NCBI GenBank assembly: GCA_028622995.1
Contig: JAJQJQ010000038.1
Location: 1,674,001 to 1,738,000 of the forward strand
DNA from: Panagrolaimus kolymaensis
Lineage: Eukaryota > Nematoda > Chromadorea > Rhabditida > Panagrolaimidae
Reading direction: 5' to 3'
Length of the DNA stretch: 64,000 nucleotides
Below are positions 21,076-35,010 of this stretch, piece after piece. The notes under the pieces are model-generated. The model saw only the letters and a list, made by a program, of their open reading frames with translations. It was not told the DNA's origin and did not search any database. Position numbers and translations under genes: made by a program. Numbering within the stretch: the first letter of the stretch is position 1; every line of letters begins with the position of its first letter.

Positions 21076-24000
21076 TTAAGCATGATCCGAACTAATCATA
21101 TGAGAAGTAAAAACATATTTATCATAACACATAGCTCCACAAAGATTACATTTCCATGGATCTTGAGCTGAATGTAAACCTTTATGTAATAAATGTAAAG
21201 TTCGATCATTAAATACAATTCCACAATGTCCACATTCTAATGGTTCTTTTTCAGCTGACCCAACACTTGAACGACTTTCAGCTGAAGGAGAATGGGTAGT
21301 TGAAGTTGAAAGGTCTTCAGCTCCATTGCTATTGCTGTTGCTTATGGTAGAGGATGGCAAAGAAGAAGCTATGGTTGTTGTTGAAACATTTGAATCTTGA
21401 TTCCATAAAAGTTGTTCAGGTTTTGTAGTCTAAAAAAATTTAGGTTAAAAAAAAGATAAATAAAAATATGCAAATTTATTTACTTACCAAAAAGAATGGA
21501 TTAAAAGCTGAACCCATTAGAGGCATAAATTCGGGTCTTATCCCAAATTTATACCCATTTGCAATAACTCTTTCATAATCAGGACTTTCAGCTTTAGGTA
21601 ATTTGGGTGAAGCTGAGGAAGAAGTAATTTCTTCCTTGATTGATTTTTCTGAACCTGTTGTTCCACAAATATCCACAACAATTTCATCATCATCGTGATC
21701 TTTATTTTCTGGGGTTGGTGATGCAGCAGCAGCTTTTTTAGGCGATTGTACCACTGAGACAGACGTAGTTGATGGAGAAGTTACTCTATTATTATTATTG
21801 AGTGTTTTTCTACTCATATCAAGGGGCATTAAATTTTCTGCTGCTAATGAAGCTATTGAATTAAATACATTTGACATTGTTGAAGTATGCGTTGTTGGCA
21901 TTGTTGCTGTTGCTGTGGATAATAATGTTTGAGGTGAAGCAGAAGAAGACATTATTGGAGATGAAGAAGAAATTAATTGGTTAGCAACACCGCGGCCATT
22001 ATTATTTCGCTTGCTTGAGTTATTATTTGTTCGACGTTTTTTAGCTGGAGGTGGTTGAGGTTGTTGGTGTTGTTGTATTTCATTTAATGAAGCTATAGCA
22101 TTATTATTATTTCCAGTTAATAATTGCATTGCAGCATTTAAATCAAGATTAGCTAAATTTGTGAATGGATTATTATTGTCCGATGTTGCTGAATCGTCTT
22201 GAAATGCACGTTTAAGAGAAGCCTAAAAATGAAAACTTTTTTGTAATTAATTGTTAATTTATAAATATGGTTTTTTTTCTTACATCTGCGTCATCATGTT
22301 TAGTTTGATAATGTAAAAGTAAACGACGAGAATTAGAAAACAATAATGAACATCGTTTACAACTTGCTTGTTGTGTAGCAGAAATCACATGTTGCTCTTC
22401 TAAATGACTTCGCAATGCAGAATGTTGTGAAAATTGTCGATTACATCCACCAACAGGGCAATCAAAATCATCCCCTGTTTTTATATGAGTCATCGAATGT
22501 TCTTGCATTTGATCTTTACGAAAAAATTTCTTAAAACAAAATCGGCATTCATATGGTTTTACACCACTATGCCGCATTCGATGACGATGCATATTAGCTT
22601 TTTGGCTGAATTGCATTCGACATATATCACATTGATACATTTGGCCTTGATGGCGTTCATGGGCTTCCTACAAAATATTTATTTAATTTTATAATTCCAA
22701 AATAAAAATTAAAAAAAAAGCTTACCAAATGACTTTTCATATGTTGGGACATTACAGTAGTAAAATTACAATGTGGACATGAATGCATAACTTTTTCAGC
22801 TTTTCCATTTTTTCGACCAGTTTCTTTTTCTTCAACAAAATGTTGAGAAATTATTTCAGCTTTAATTGAGTCCACGGGTGATCGGGGCAATTTTGGAGTA
22901 CTTTGACCCGAGGAAAATGAAGAAGAATTATTTTCCATTCCTCCACTTCCATTTCCATGAAGATGATTATTAAAATGATTATTAAATTGAGATAATTTTT
23001 CTGCATTTGATACCGCTGCCATTGCAGCCGCTACCATACTCAATCCAGCAAATGGATTTGCAGAGACAAACATATTATTATTAATTGAAGAAGAAGTTTG
23101 GAAAGCTGACGAAGGTGTTAAAGGCAATTGTGGCAGCAGCTTTGTAGTTTTAGTTTTTGTTGTCTCTTCCTCGCCACAGACACTGGGTGAGACAACTTCT
23201 TTATTTAATAATGCTTGAGGTGATAATTCTTCTTCTGGAACCCCTGAAGAACTTATTCCACTATCGGTTGAACCACGAGGTGAAGTGCTAGGAGTATTTT
23301 CGCTTGACCAAGACTAAAAAAATATTTATAATTTAAAAATTAATATTAAGTTTTTATAATTAAAATTCTGTTTTTATTGGTTAAAAATTAAGTCAAAGAC
23401 GCATCCCAGAAAATTAAAATCATAATTAGCGAACAGAAAAGTTTTAATACTTTAAAAAATTAAAAATTTATTGGAGACGCCATCAAAAAAATATATTATA
23501 AAATTATTTTTGTGTACATACACGTGAGTGAGCGGAAACCCACTTATGAAAAAGCCATCTTTTTGTGAGAATAAAGCTGAAGTGTTAGACGATCCGATGA
23601 TGAAGGAAAAAAAGATGAAGGAAGAAAAATAAGCAAGAAACTTTGTTATTTTTGGAAACTAAATAAAGTAAGGTAAACTCATTGACCGTTGTTCCGATGA
23701 AATTTATTTTTATTTTTCCAGTGAAGCTTACTACGATCGCGAATAATATTAAGTTTTTGGACTTCTTCAACCTCTTTTCCTTTCCCCGCCGGGCGGTCAG
23801 TCAACGGCGGAAGTTGCGGTCAACGCGAAGACTCGTTCCACAAACAAAACAAAAAAAAGAGAGAAGAGATGATGATCGAAAAATAAAAAGTGAAGGAGGA
23901 GGAATGGGACAACAACAAGAGATTTTTGTACACAAAATCCAAAACGCGGAAGAAGAGGAACGGGAAGAGGAAGGAGGGGGTCGACGTTCAAAGAAGGGAT

Positions 24001-25322
24001 TGGCTTGCTAGAATGCTAAAAATATGCTAAAACAAGCAAAGAATAAAAAGTTTTCGAGAAAATAGAAAGTTTTTAGAAAAATTTGAAAGAAGAAATCTTT
24101 TTTGAGACTTTTTAAATGAAAATAAATGCCAAGTTTCAAATTTTTTTAAAATACTATCATAAATTCGAATCAACAGAAACAACAGTGGATTGCGGATATG
24201 GGCATAAAAAAATATCCAACAGAAGCCAAAGCCACACACAAAGCTTTTTTCATGTCTAATGTTGACTATTATGCTAATACATAAATACATACAGTCAGGT
24301 GTACAGGATGCAAAAAAGGAGAAAAAAAAGAAAAAAGCGGCAATCCTTTTGAAATTTTTTTTTGTCATGGCTTAAAAAAACTAAAAAAAGGGGAGAAAGG
24401 TCGAAAATAAATTTGATCAACTAAAATAAAATAAATAAAATATTTTTAACAAATTTTTTTTTGCCTTTTTATCGACAGTCACTGGACTGGATAAAAAAAT
24501 GAAGATAACAATGTTTTTGAAAAAATAAATAAAGAAATAAACATACATTAATTCGAAAGAAAATCTTTTCAAAGGTGGAAGATCTTTTAATTTTTTTGGT
24601 TTGAAAAAATAAAATAAAAAATACACTAAGAAACTTTAATGTTTTTAGAATTAAATATAAAAAAGAAACTGATTTAAGCTTGCGAAAATTACTTTTTTTA
24701 CGGTAGTAAATTGTTTTTTTTTTGGGAAAAACAAAGAGACTTTTGAAATTTTTGTCGCTTATTTTTATTTTTCTATTTTTTAATTCCAGAAAATGGTGGC
24801 GCAACAAAACATTGACAAGATCAACCTTTTTTTTATGATTTTCATTTTCTTCCCTAAAGGCGAAGGACGACGTCAAAGAAAAAAAAATCGACCATGACCT
24901 CGGATTGGGAAAAATGAAAGGAAAAGAAAAGGCGGAGAGCATTCATTAACCGTTCTTTTCATTTCTCCCATTAATGGAAAAAGAAAATAAAAAAATTGTC
25001 GGATTTTTTTTTACGGAAACAACTTTTACTTTTTTTATGCCCAAGGTATTTTTTTACGTAATAAAAAAAATATTCGATAAGATGTAACTCGCCTTCATTT
25101 TTTTGTTTTTTCCACTGATTTTTATTACGAAAGAAAAAATTTAAAATAGAATAAGTTAGCTCTATTTTTTCAAGGATACTACAGTATTTTGGCCCAAGAA
25201 GGGCAACAAAAAATTAAACTTACAATTAATGAAGATTTTTCGTGACGTTCAATATGTATTGCAAATTCAGAAAAATTTGTTGTTGTGTAACCACATTGAG
25301 TGCAGGCATTCATTCCTTCCAT
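21076..25322 (-). CDS. Hunchback/Ikaros-like (HIL) C2H2 zinc-finger transcription factor
   Basis: Five exons (25322-25224, 23313-22726, 22667-22284, 22222-21488, 21429-21076), all joined at phase 0, give 719 residues. There are eight C2H2 fingers: one in exon 1 (CTQCGYTTTNF...HIERH); one split across the exon 2/3 junction (CPHCNFTTVM...HLEAH); then CDIC, CRFC, CPVGGC and CKRC fingers in exon 3; and a C-terminal pair CGHC...HKGLH and CNLC...HMISSDH. That C-terminal pair is the dimerisation-type arrangement of Hunchback and Ikaros. Between the fingers lie Ser/Thr/Asn/Gln-rich linkers, a KKRR basic patch and MPLDMSRK. The finger count and layout fit the nematode HIL group (ztf-16, ehn-3, hbl-1); I favour a ztf-16-type protein but cannot exclude the others. 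The first ATG follows an in-frame stop. Intron 1 is 1.9 kb and further 5' exons may exist upstream. Confidence 0.85.
23314..25223. other. First intron of the HIL zinc-finger gene
   Basis: AT-rich intron with a GC-richer patch at 23785-23840. Open frames here lack codon character. It is long for this genome and a plausible home for regulatory elements. Confidence 0.45.
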
Positions 25323-28300
25323 TGAATTTGAAAGTAAAAAAAGTATGTTGTTGGGTTACCCGATGTTCAAGTAGCTTATTAATACACTATAAAAAAAATT
25401 TAATTTTAATATAATGATATAATGAAAAAGTGGAAATAAAATATCACGAAAATATAAGGAAAGAAATTGCTCACGGATAAAAATAAATGAAGCACAGACA
25501 TTCAACAAAATTTTTTTTGATGTATCAAAGTTTCATTTCGATTTAAAAAATTCTCTTGATCAAAGCTTAATAATGTGACTGATAGAAAAAAAAGCTGTTG
25601 TTTTTTCTTTTTTTAATTCCAAGAATCATCCAACAACTAAAGATATTTTGTCTAAAAAACTGGAGACGGTCAGTACCATTTTTTGCTGAAGCTTGATCGA
25701 AGCAATGTCCACACCTATCCTATTTTCCTCCTCTCTTGATGATGGACGTAGCATTTCATATTTCCTCTTCCTCCTTCCTCGACCCTCCACGCCAAGTTTT
25801 AGCTGAAGCTTTTTAGTTAGTCGTCGTCGTCGGCGCAGCAACAAAACAAAATATAGAGGTAAAAGAGAGAAAGAAAAGCCAAATAACAACAAATCCTTTG
25901 CAATTTTTTTTGAACCACTTTGCTTTTCTCCTCCTGCGTGCAATATCGTGCGTCGATCCCAAAAAAAGTCCGTCGTTCGTGTACACAGAAGTTGAGCCAC
26001 CGGAACTTTAAATCATCGGAACCAAATATATTCATTTTGGAGAAGCTTAAACAAATATGGATACTAGGTGGAGGAGGAGAGGACTAAATAAGAAAAAAAA
26101 ATAAAAAAAAGTCAAGAGTCCGAAAGATGATGCCGGCTTTAAGATTGAGAGAGATGCTTTAACGGAAAAGAAAAAAAGTCCAATGCTGTAGAAGGATAAA
26201 ACATTTAAATAATGAGTTAAAAAGGAATGAAGTAGACCATAAAAATATTATAATTTTATTAATAAAGAAGAGAAAACTAAATGAAATCCTGATAAACAAA
26301 ATAAATTATTAATTAGTGTAAATAAAATTTTGTTACTCAAATTAAAAGAAGAACAAGATAAACTTTCTCCAGTAAAAGTATGTACTTTTAAATTTGTTAA
26401 CGAGTGATTGGATTTGGTGGATTTTTAAAAGTGTTTTATATTTTTTAATTTAAAAAGAAGAAAGTAAAATGGAATCTTTTTTTAAATAAAAACCCTTTTT
26501 TGGCAAAGCCATTATTTATGATTGACCGATTCTTTTTTTTTCTTCGCTAAAAACCTAAAAGTAAAAAAAATTTCGGCACATATCCATCCATCCTTAAGAA
26601 GAAGAGCAAACGAGACTTTACTTAAATTACCTTTTATGTTTGTTGAAACGCAAGGTACAGGTTGATCGACCGATTGAGGAATAATAAAAGCTTAAAAAGT
26701 CCACAAACAAAAAAATCACATTGACGTTCCCGATTTTCTTTTTCTTTTTTAAATCGGAAGCCGCTAAATCGTTTTTTCAGAAAAAAAGAAGAAAGTAAAA
26801 ATAATCTTCAGTCAAGAAAAAAAAAAGAAGGAAGAGAAAGAAAAAAAATGAAAGCTACAGTAATTCAAAAAAGGAAAAGGAAAAACTAAAGTTTCCATTC
26901 CTGGGACAACATAAAATTTGTAATAAAATAAAAAAAGGCAAATTCATAAAAAAAATAAAAATGGCCAGAAAAAAACTAGGCGGATTTCGTTTGTTTCACC
27001 GAAGAAAAAAAAGAACTAAAAAATATCCATGTTTTGGGATTATCCGTGCATTTATTTATGCGCGCGCAATATTGCAACTACTGCCTTTCTCACTTACTCA
27101 GCTTGCTAGATCATATAATGTAAGCGATGAACATGAAAAAAAATGAAAAAAGAGTGGATTTTAATGGGAAAATCCTCTGTGTGTTGTTGATTGGAATAGA
27201 ATATATTTTATAGGAAGTTGTTGTTGTTGCCTGTTTGCCACTTAATCATGTGAAAAAATGGAAAAAAGTTTCAAAAAAAAAAGAAGGAAGCAAGCAAAAG
27301 TTTGTAAGCTCTTTTTTTGGGAAAAAAGCGGCGGCAATATTCCAAAGAAAAAAAGAAGATACAAATACAAAAAAAAAGCGGATAGCTTTGATCATACAAA
27401 TTTTTAGAGCTATATCCGGGAAAACAAATTTTAGAAATAAAAAGCATATACCAAAAAAAGAAAGAAGAAAAGACAACCATCATGTTTCAAAACTTTCGAT
27501 AAAAACCGTTGTCGATGATTTTATGATGGAAAAAAGGAAAAATTAACACAAAAAAGTCTCGTCCATTTTTTAATTTTTATTTTTATTTTTTGCATGAAAC
27601 CGGAATTCTTTCAAGACAATAGTTTCGCTTTTTTCTCGGACGTAAAGGACTTCATGGCAACCATAGGGCGGCAAAAGGACGTCGACGACGACCACAGTGT
27701 ACATGAAAGTTTGACTTTTTGACATTTGTCTTGTCTTTTTTCTCGTTTCACTTTTTTTTACGGTGATGATTAAATCACATTAATTTTCATGCCTTTTTTT
27801 CTGGGATGCAATGGACAGTTTCTTTACTCCTATGTAATGAGCTGTTTGATATTGATGGGTTACAATATATTTAGGCTGCCTTATTACTTACGCAACTATA
27901 ATTCGAGTTACTAACAACAATCGCCTGCCTCATCTTTTTTTTTTGTCTTTATTGTCAGAAAAAAAAAGTGAAACAGAACGCTAATCTACAAAAAAGAGAA
28001 TTTTTTTTGAGCACCGGAAGAAGAAGAAAGTTAGAAACTTTTTTTAATGACTTCTCTTTCGAGAGTTGATGATTTCTCTCTCTATTCCCGGGAATGAAAA
28101 AAAGAAAAAAAGACGTATACGTAATTTTTTGACTTAACCTTTTCCCTAAACATGCCTTCTTTTTCCTTTCATCCAAGGTCGCGAAAAAGGTAAAGCGTTG
28201 GGTGGAACCGAAACAAAGTAAAGAAAAATAAAAGAAAGTAAGTAGTAATCAGTAAAATTTTTTTAGGAATTTAAAAAGGTAACAACAAAAAGCTGCGAAA

Positions 28301-31300
28301 ATGTCTTGATTTTTTTATTTGTTACCAAATTTCCCCCCAATTAATCATATTAACTTTGCAGTAGAAATAAAAAAAAAAGAAGCAAAAAGTTTAACTCGGA
28401 AAAAAACGAAGGAAAATATCCAAAGACAAAAAAAAGTGAACACTACCAATTCGATTTGGTTGCAATCTATCTTTTTCAATCACGGAGAAGAAAAAAACGA
28501 ATCCAAATTGACCCTATCAAAACAAAAAAAAACGCGAAAAAAATAAAATAAAGAAAGCAGCAAATATTGCGTTTTTACAGGATTCAAATGTACTGACTGC
28601 CTGCTGCAGACACGCGCCGGATAAAATCACCAGCGCCAGTCAGCCGAAGCTAGGCGGTGTTAAAATCCGTCAAAGGCATTTTTTTTGGCTTCAAATAAAA
28701 ACAATCTTTTTGTTGTTTGTTTTTTTTCTTGGTGTGTGTGATAGATAGCTTTTCGCAATTTGATTACAACAACACAAAAATATTGGCGAAAGTTTTTACA
28801 AAAGATATCTATCCAAATTGCAAAAGGAACAAAGTTTTTTTGGATATCTAAAAATCAAACATCGGAAGCAGAAACAAAAATAATTAATAGTAAATTTATC
28901 ATCTTTTATTTAAGAAACTAAATTCTGCTATGCTCAATTAAATTTTTTAGGAGAAATAATTTTTTGATTTCTTCTAAACTTTTTGGTCCTTAACTTCTTT
29001 TTTTTTCGGTGGAAAAGAACCTGCCAATGGGCCTAATGATTTCTACTGCGTAAAAAAATAAATTCCTGGAGGAAACAAACACAAAGCAAAAAAGCGACCT
29101 TGAGTTGGCTGCCGCCTGAACACCCGAAAAAAAATGACGAAGACATCGATGGCGTTGCGGTATAAACGCGTTTTTCTTCTTCTCCTTCATGGAAATAAAA
29201 TCAAATACATAAATGAAAGAAAGTGATGCCTAATTAATTATAAACGGCTTAAAAGTTGACAACTTTTTTATTTGAAAGTTTTTTGATTTTGGAGGCAAAA
29301 GGCGAATTTTTAATTTTTTTTATGTTAGTTTGTCTGTCTGGATATGGCCCAACAAATCATGAAAGTGTGGAAAAAAATAAACTTTTCATAAAAGACACTC
29401 ACACAGGGAGATGATTTAAAAAGAGAGTATACGGTAGTTGCGTGCTTATACAATAAAAATTTAAAAATTCACTCTTAATTTTTTTTTGAATCATCCAGTA
29501 AGTTTTTAACAAAAATTATTACTATTAGCAACATTTCGTAATCCAAAAGAAAAAAAACAATAAAGCAGCGTGCGATTAATTTTTCATCATCTCCAAAATT
29601 ATTATTTTTTCCTGGCTGGGTTGATGACTTGATTTTTTTATTTTAAATGTAACACTAAAAAATAAAAATAAAACTCGTAATGATTTAGGATTTGAAACAA
29701 CTAACAACAACTTCTCCCTCCAAAAAAACATTTTTATTTTTACCAGGATTTAGGATTTAGCAACATCCAACCACGATTATGTTATACATACTTCTTTGGA
29801 TCAAGTTTATATTACACCAGCAAAAAAATGAAATTAAATAATGCAAGAGGATTAAGCCAAGCACACACACACAAACACAAAAAAAACAGTAATCCCAAAA
29901 AAAAGAAGAAGAGGTAAATGAAATAAATGCTTTTAAAACATAAAAAATAAAGTATTAGTCAATCAAGTGGGAAAATCAAAATCAAAAAAAATGTAATTGA
30001 CAAAGTATTTTTTTAAATGATGCAAATAAAAACAGGAAGGAAAGGGAAATTATTTGGACATCTTGTCAAAAAATAAGAACAACTAAACCACTTATTTATT
30101 TACCTCCAATATCAGAAGAAAAAAAAACTCTTAGTCGTGGAAAAAATAAAAATCTTTCGTTTTGTTTTTTTACGATATCATTTACGACTTGGCCGGAATG
30201 AGATGGATGGGAGGAGGAGGATTCAATTACAGTGTGCGTGCTCATATTTTTTTTTCATTACCGATTCCAGGTAAATATAAGGCTAGGCTGCGCAGCGATG
30301 CTGATCTTGAAAGATTAGATTTTTGTTTGTTGTTGTATTTTCTGCTGCCAAGGAATTTTAAAAATGAATGGCAAAGAGGTGTAGGAATGGCATAGTGGAT
30401 GAATGGATAGTTGGTGGAAAAGAGAGAGCTGTCTATCGATATTACGTAATTTTTATACGATGAAGTGGATCGGGAAAAAAAGTAAGGGATCGGTCCAATT
30501 ATCAACTTTTTTTAAAAGAGAAATGACTCGGATACTTTCACATTCTCAAGGCCAGATTAATATCCAATACCTTCTTCTTTTTTGCTTCCGAAAACCGAAA
30601 ATAAGAAAAACAAAAACACTTTTAAAAAAGATGGGTTCATAAACTTAAAAAGTCTGGATCTAAAAATTACAAAAAGCCTTTTTTAATCGCCATTTTGGAT
30701 CTTTTTTTGAAGTGAAAAAAAATGATTGACTGCGCAACACTTAATATGGCAAAGCACGGGAAAAAAAGAAAGAAAAAACCAAATTTCCGACTTCCTGAAA
30801 AAGATGAAACAAACATTTAAAGGTTGATCGGAAAAAGATTACCATCATAGAAGAAAGAAAAAATGCGGCAATGGTTCTTTTAATTTTTTCGTTTTAGTTT
30901 TTACTTTTTTTAATGACAAGCGAATATTTAAGGTAATGGTAGGATCTATCTCATCATGTTGTCGTCGGAAACTTAAGTGAAAACAAAAAAATATTTTATT
31001 ATGACTTCCAAAAAATAAATGATTGTGATTGACCTTTCCCGAAAAAGAAAAAAGAAAATCATCCTGTGATGAATACTTTTTTTTTTGTTTGAACGGCGCA
31101 TCGATGGTAGTGGTTTTCTAATCTTAGTTAGTTATCAGCGAGCAATAACCCTGGACGCTTTGCTTTAACAACGAGGTCGTCATCAAACAAATATATATGT
31201 ATATATATCGGAATGGCACACAAAAAAACAATCATCATCGACCTCCTCATTCCTCTCTTTTTTTGGAGAAGAGTTTAATGCCGCGATAATGAATTTGGAA

Positions 31301-34300
31301 AATAAAAATTATTATTTTTTGTTTGATTAATGAGGAGGAAAAAAAGTTAAGGAGCAATCAACAACAGAATTGATGATCACTTTTTGATTTGATATCAACG
31401 AAGCAGGTTTATGGAAAAATTCAAATAAGGTAGAAAAGTAATTCAAAAGAAAAAAAATTTAAGCTACCGTATGCAAAATTTTGGAAATAAATGAAGTCAA
31501 AAAATTTCAGACATTCAATGGAAGTCTTTAAAAAATTAACCGGGATAAACAAAAAAGATAGATCCAAAGTTTATGCAATACATATTTCAAAAATCCACAA
31601 CCAGATGTTTGAATATCTTGCAATAAATTTGTTTCAAATTTTTAAAAGCTTAAAAAATAAAATATAAACAAAAAAAAAATAAATGAGAAGAATTCCGGAA
31701 GTCCATAAGCATGTGTGAAAAATAATGCAGTGCCAATAGTTGGTTTACATACTCCCAAAAAGTGTCGAGATAAAGATCTTAAGTGACTTCCTTAAGCTAC
31801 TCTCTCTCACTCTGTTCATTTATTGTTATTTTAAATTGTTCCTAAAAAATGCGATAAATAGAGAAAATAAACCAAAAAAAAGTGATCCAAATAGCTTTTT
31901 TTCCAACTATTTTACTATTCCATAACCTTTGACCTAAAACTAATCTTATCCAGAACTTTAGATTTAACTTCTTTATTTATCTATCTATTTCTTTAATCGT
32001 TAAATCACACACATTTTTTTTGTGATTTACGGCTGAGGCCAAACCAACATGGAAAAAAGAGATAACAAAAAAAGCAAGGAAAAAACGAAGAAAAAAATGT
32101 AACCCTAAATTCTTTGGTTTGTTTGATCGCTGATGATTTTTATGGAAATAGAAAGATCAATTACTGAAAAAATGAAAAAAATGCAAGTTTTAGTTTTAAA
32201 CCAGAAATATGTACATACATACGCAAATGACGCGCAATTACCCATTATTTTTTAAAGGCACATAAATATAATGTTGCAAAAAAAGGAAGGAAATAAGGAA
32301 AGGTAGAAAAAAGGCTATGTTGCATCTTTCATTCCAGAAAAAAAAATGGTGTCCAAATCAACTTTAAATGATCATCGGCGGCTGTGTTGTTGCTACCAGT
32401 TGGATGGATTACACGAGCTTTATGCAGCATGCGTCTCTGATAGAAGAATTTTGGTTTTTAGCGACAATCCCGTAAAAATCTAGATATGTGGATATATTTT
32501 TTTGGACCAGAAAAGATAGCCTTGATTCATTCTGGTTTCAAAGCCGCCGCGGCTTTTTAAAATAAAGAGAAAGAGGGAGAAGTGAAAAAGAAAAAAAACC
32601 AGACGACGTCCAAATAATTTTTTTAATCAGCCAGCCAAACAGCCTTCTTTATGATCACCAATATGGGTAAACATGATGAAATAAATAAATTTAGAAGGGA
32701 AAAAAGTTTGATATCTGATTTTATTTTATTTTTTTGGGATGGATTAATGTGATCACTTCCTCCTGAGGAATAAAAAAAAAATATGTAAAAACAATAAAAA
32801 AACTTCTAAAGTAAAAAGTTGGAGAAAATAACATAAATGGAAATCCATGTTGAGAAATGGATGTCGATATTTTAATTGGATAATGAGTATTAAAAAAAAA
32901 AAAGCTCAGCTCAGAAACTCTACTTTCAAATACGAAAATTACACTTCCGTGCATTAAACAATTATTACATCCACCGGCAGCGGCAACAACACACGGAAGA
33001 ATCTTAACTTCAAATAAGAAAGAAAAAATTATTATGCGTAGGCTATAGTATTTTTTCTTCTCTCTCTATGAAAGTTAATCCTAAAGCCTTAATAATAATA
33101 CACTATACTATCCAAAAACAGTTCCCAAAAGGCAAAGCAATTTTTTTTAACAAAGTAAAAAAAGTGAAAAAAATACACATTAAAAATAACATTCAATTTT
33201 TGGCATTTATTTATTAGTCAGTACTCAATTTTTTTTCTTACTTTCGGAAATCCATGAAGAAGCAGGTGTCTCAAAAGGGAATTGGAAAGTTAAAATAAAA
33301 AATAATATAAAAGTGAAAGAAAGAGAAATACGGGAAAATTGTTGCAATAATTAATTTATCCAAAAGCTTTATTTTATTCGCTAAATTTTTTCCAATGTTT
33401 GAAATCTGAAGCTTTAATAAAAATACCGATAGCAAATTGTTAGCATGAAATAATTTTCCTTGTACTTTCTCTCGTATATAAACTTTAAACATATAAAAAA
33501 ATATTTTTTTTAAAAAGTCAGTCAACTTTTTCTGAAAGCTACGATTAAAGTTATGTTGCAGCACACAAAAAAACAAGCAGCAAACTTTTCCAATCCTTTA
33601 ATTATTAGATATCCTGGATACTCCCTACTTTTTTTTTCTATTCCAAGAATTTAATGATGCTCTTCGACAAAAAATGCTTTGCAGTAATAATAATAATAGT
33701 AAAAAAAGAAAGAAAGTAGTTATCATCTCCATTGCCACAGCCAGGTAAAATAAAATAAAAAATGAAAGGAAAAACTTTTTTTCTTCGCTTCACAAAAGTG
33801 CTATTTTCCAGCCTCCAACAAATTTTATAAAATTATTTTTTTTTTTGAAAAAGTTAAGTTAAGGAAAATAAAAATAATGAAAGCTATGAAGAAGACGAGG
33901 ATAGATATTAAAGGTATGGATTAAACCAACCAAGCTTGAAATGCTCATTGAACAACGAAAAAACCGATGCATAGGTAATTGCTTCCTGTAAAAAATTTAG
34001 AGAAATAAAGAAGGATAATTTTTTATTTTTTTTGAAACAACGAAAATGAATGTGGAAAGAAATTATATTTTCATCATTCCAAGATAAAAAGAAAATAAAA
34101 TAATTATTACTGTAGCTTATATTTTTTAGGAAGTAACGAAGGTAAAAAAATAAAAATGTGAGTGTGTGTGCGTCGTTAAAGAAATCCACCACTCTTTTTT
34201 TTCAAAACTTAATTTTCCAACAACCAATTTTCTGCTTCAGGTGCTTTACTTACATTATTTTAACACACACACTCCAGACTTAATCTCATCTGTTTCGCTT

Positions 34301-35010
34301 TCCCGAAATTGAATATTATTATGTCCACGCCTTTTTTTTCTTCTTTTCCACTTTCTTTCGGTTAAAAAAAATATACAGCATATGCTTTTTTCCCCTTCAT
34401 TACATCTTATTATGGACGTCACTGATCCTGTAGCTGCTGCTGTTCAAGAAGTTGTTGCTGCAGGTGACTGACTTCTTTCATACTTACCTAAAATAAATGA
34501 AATGAAAAACAGGAAAGTTAATGTTATTACATAAAGTACCTTTGCCATTTTTCCTGTGAAAATAAAAAGCATTAAAACTTTGGCCATATTTCTTGGTAAA
34601 ATTAACGCCAAAAAAAATATAAAAACATTTATTTTTTCTTTGCACTTTTTAGATTTTTGCTGTTTGAATTTTTATGGGACAAATTTTTTCTTTCATTTCA
34701 AAAGTGTCATTATCCACAAAAATAAAATCACCTGCTGTTTTTTATGATGCTTGCATAATGAATATAATATATATCTCAAATAAAAATGGCAATCATTCTT
34801 TAAAAAAATTTCGTTTGCAGTTTTATAAAATTATTTATGCAAAAAACAATACACATCGAATTAATCACAAAAATTTATTTATTTATATTAGCAACATTAA
34901 TAATATTTAATACAAGAAATTAAAATTAAATTCAAAGAAAACCCGTAACTATTTTTCAAAATATTTTTTGGACGAAAATAACACAAAAATTTTTAATTAA
35001 ATAATATAAA
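25323..35010. other. 9.7 kb gene-free region
   Basis: No frame here shows homology, a signal peptide followed by domains, or a chain of exons with good splice sites. It consists of A/T homopolymer tracts and purine-rich AGAAGAA stretches. GC-richer islands occur at 25740-25830, 28580-28680 and 29100-29170. It lies upstream of the HIL transcription factor and beyond the 3' end of the acyltransferase gene, so it is most likely cis-regulatory or an extended 5' UTR/intron for the factor. Two small weak coding candidates (28581-28748 plus strand, 34419-34481 minus strand) are discussed in the findings. Confidence 0.5.

Noticed and set aside
25626..26035. Overlapping open frames of 124 and 72 codons on the minus strand upstream of the zinc-finger gene
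   Set aside because: No domain, Arg-run low complexity, no supporting splice structure; more likely 5' UTR or promoter sequence.
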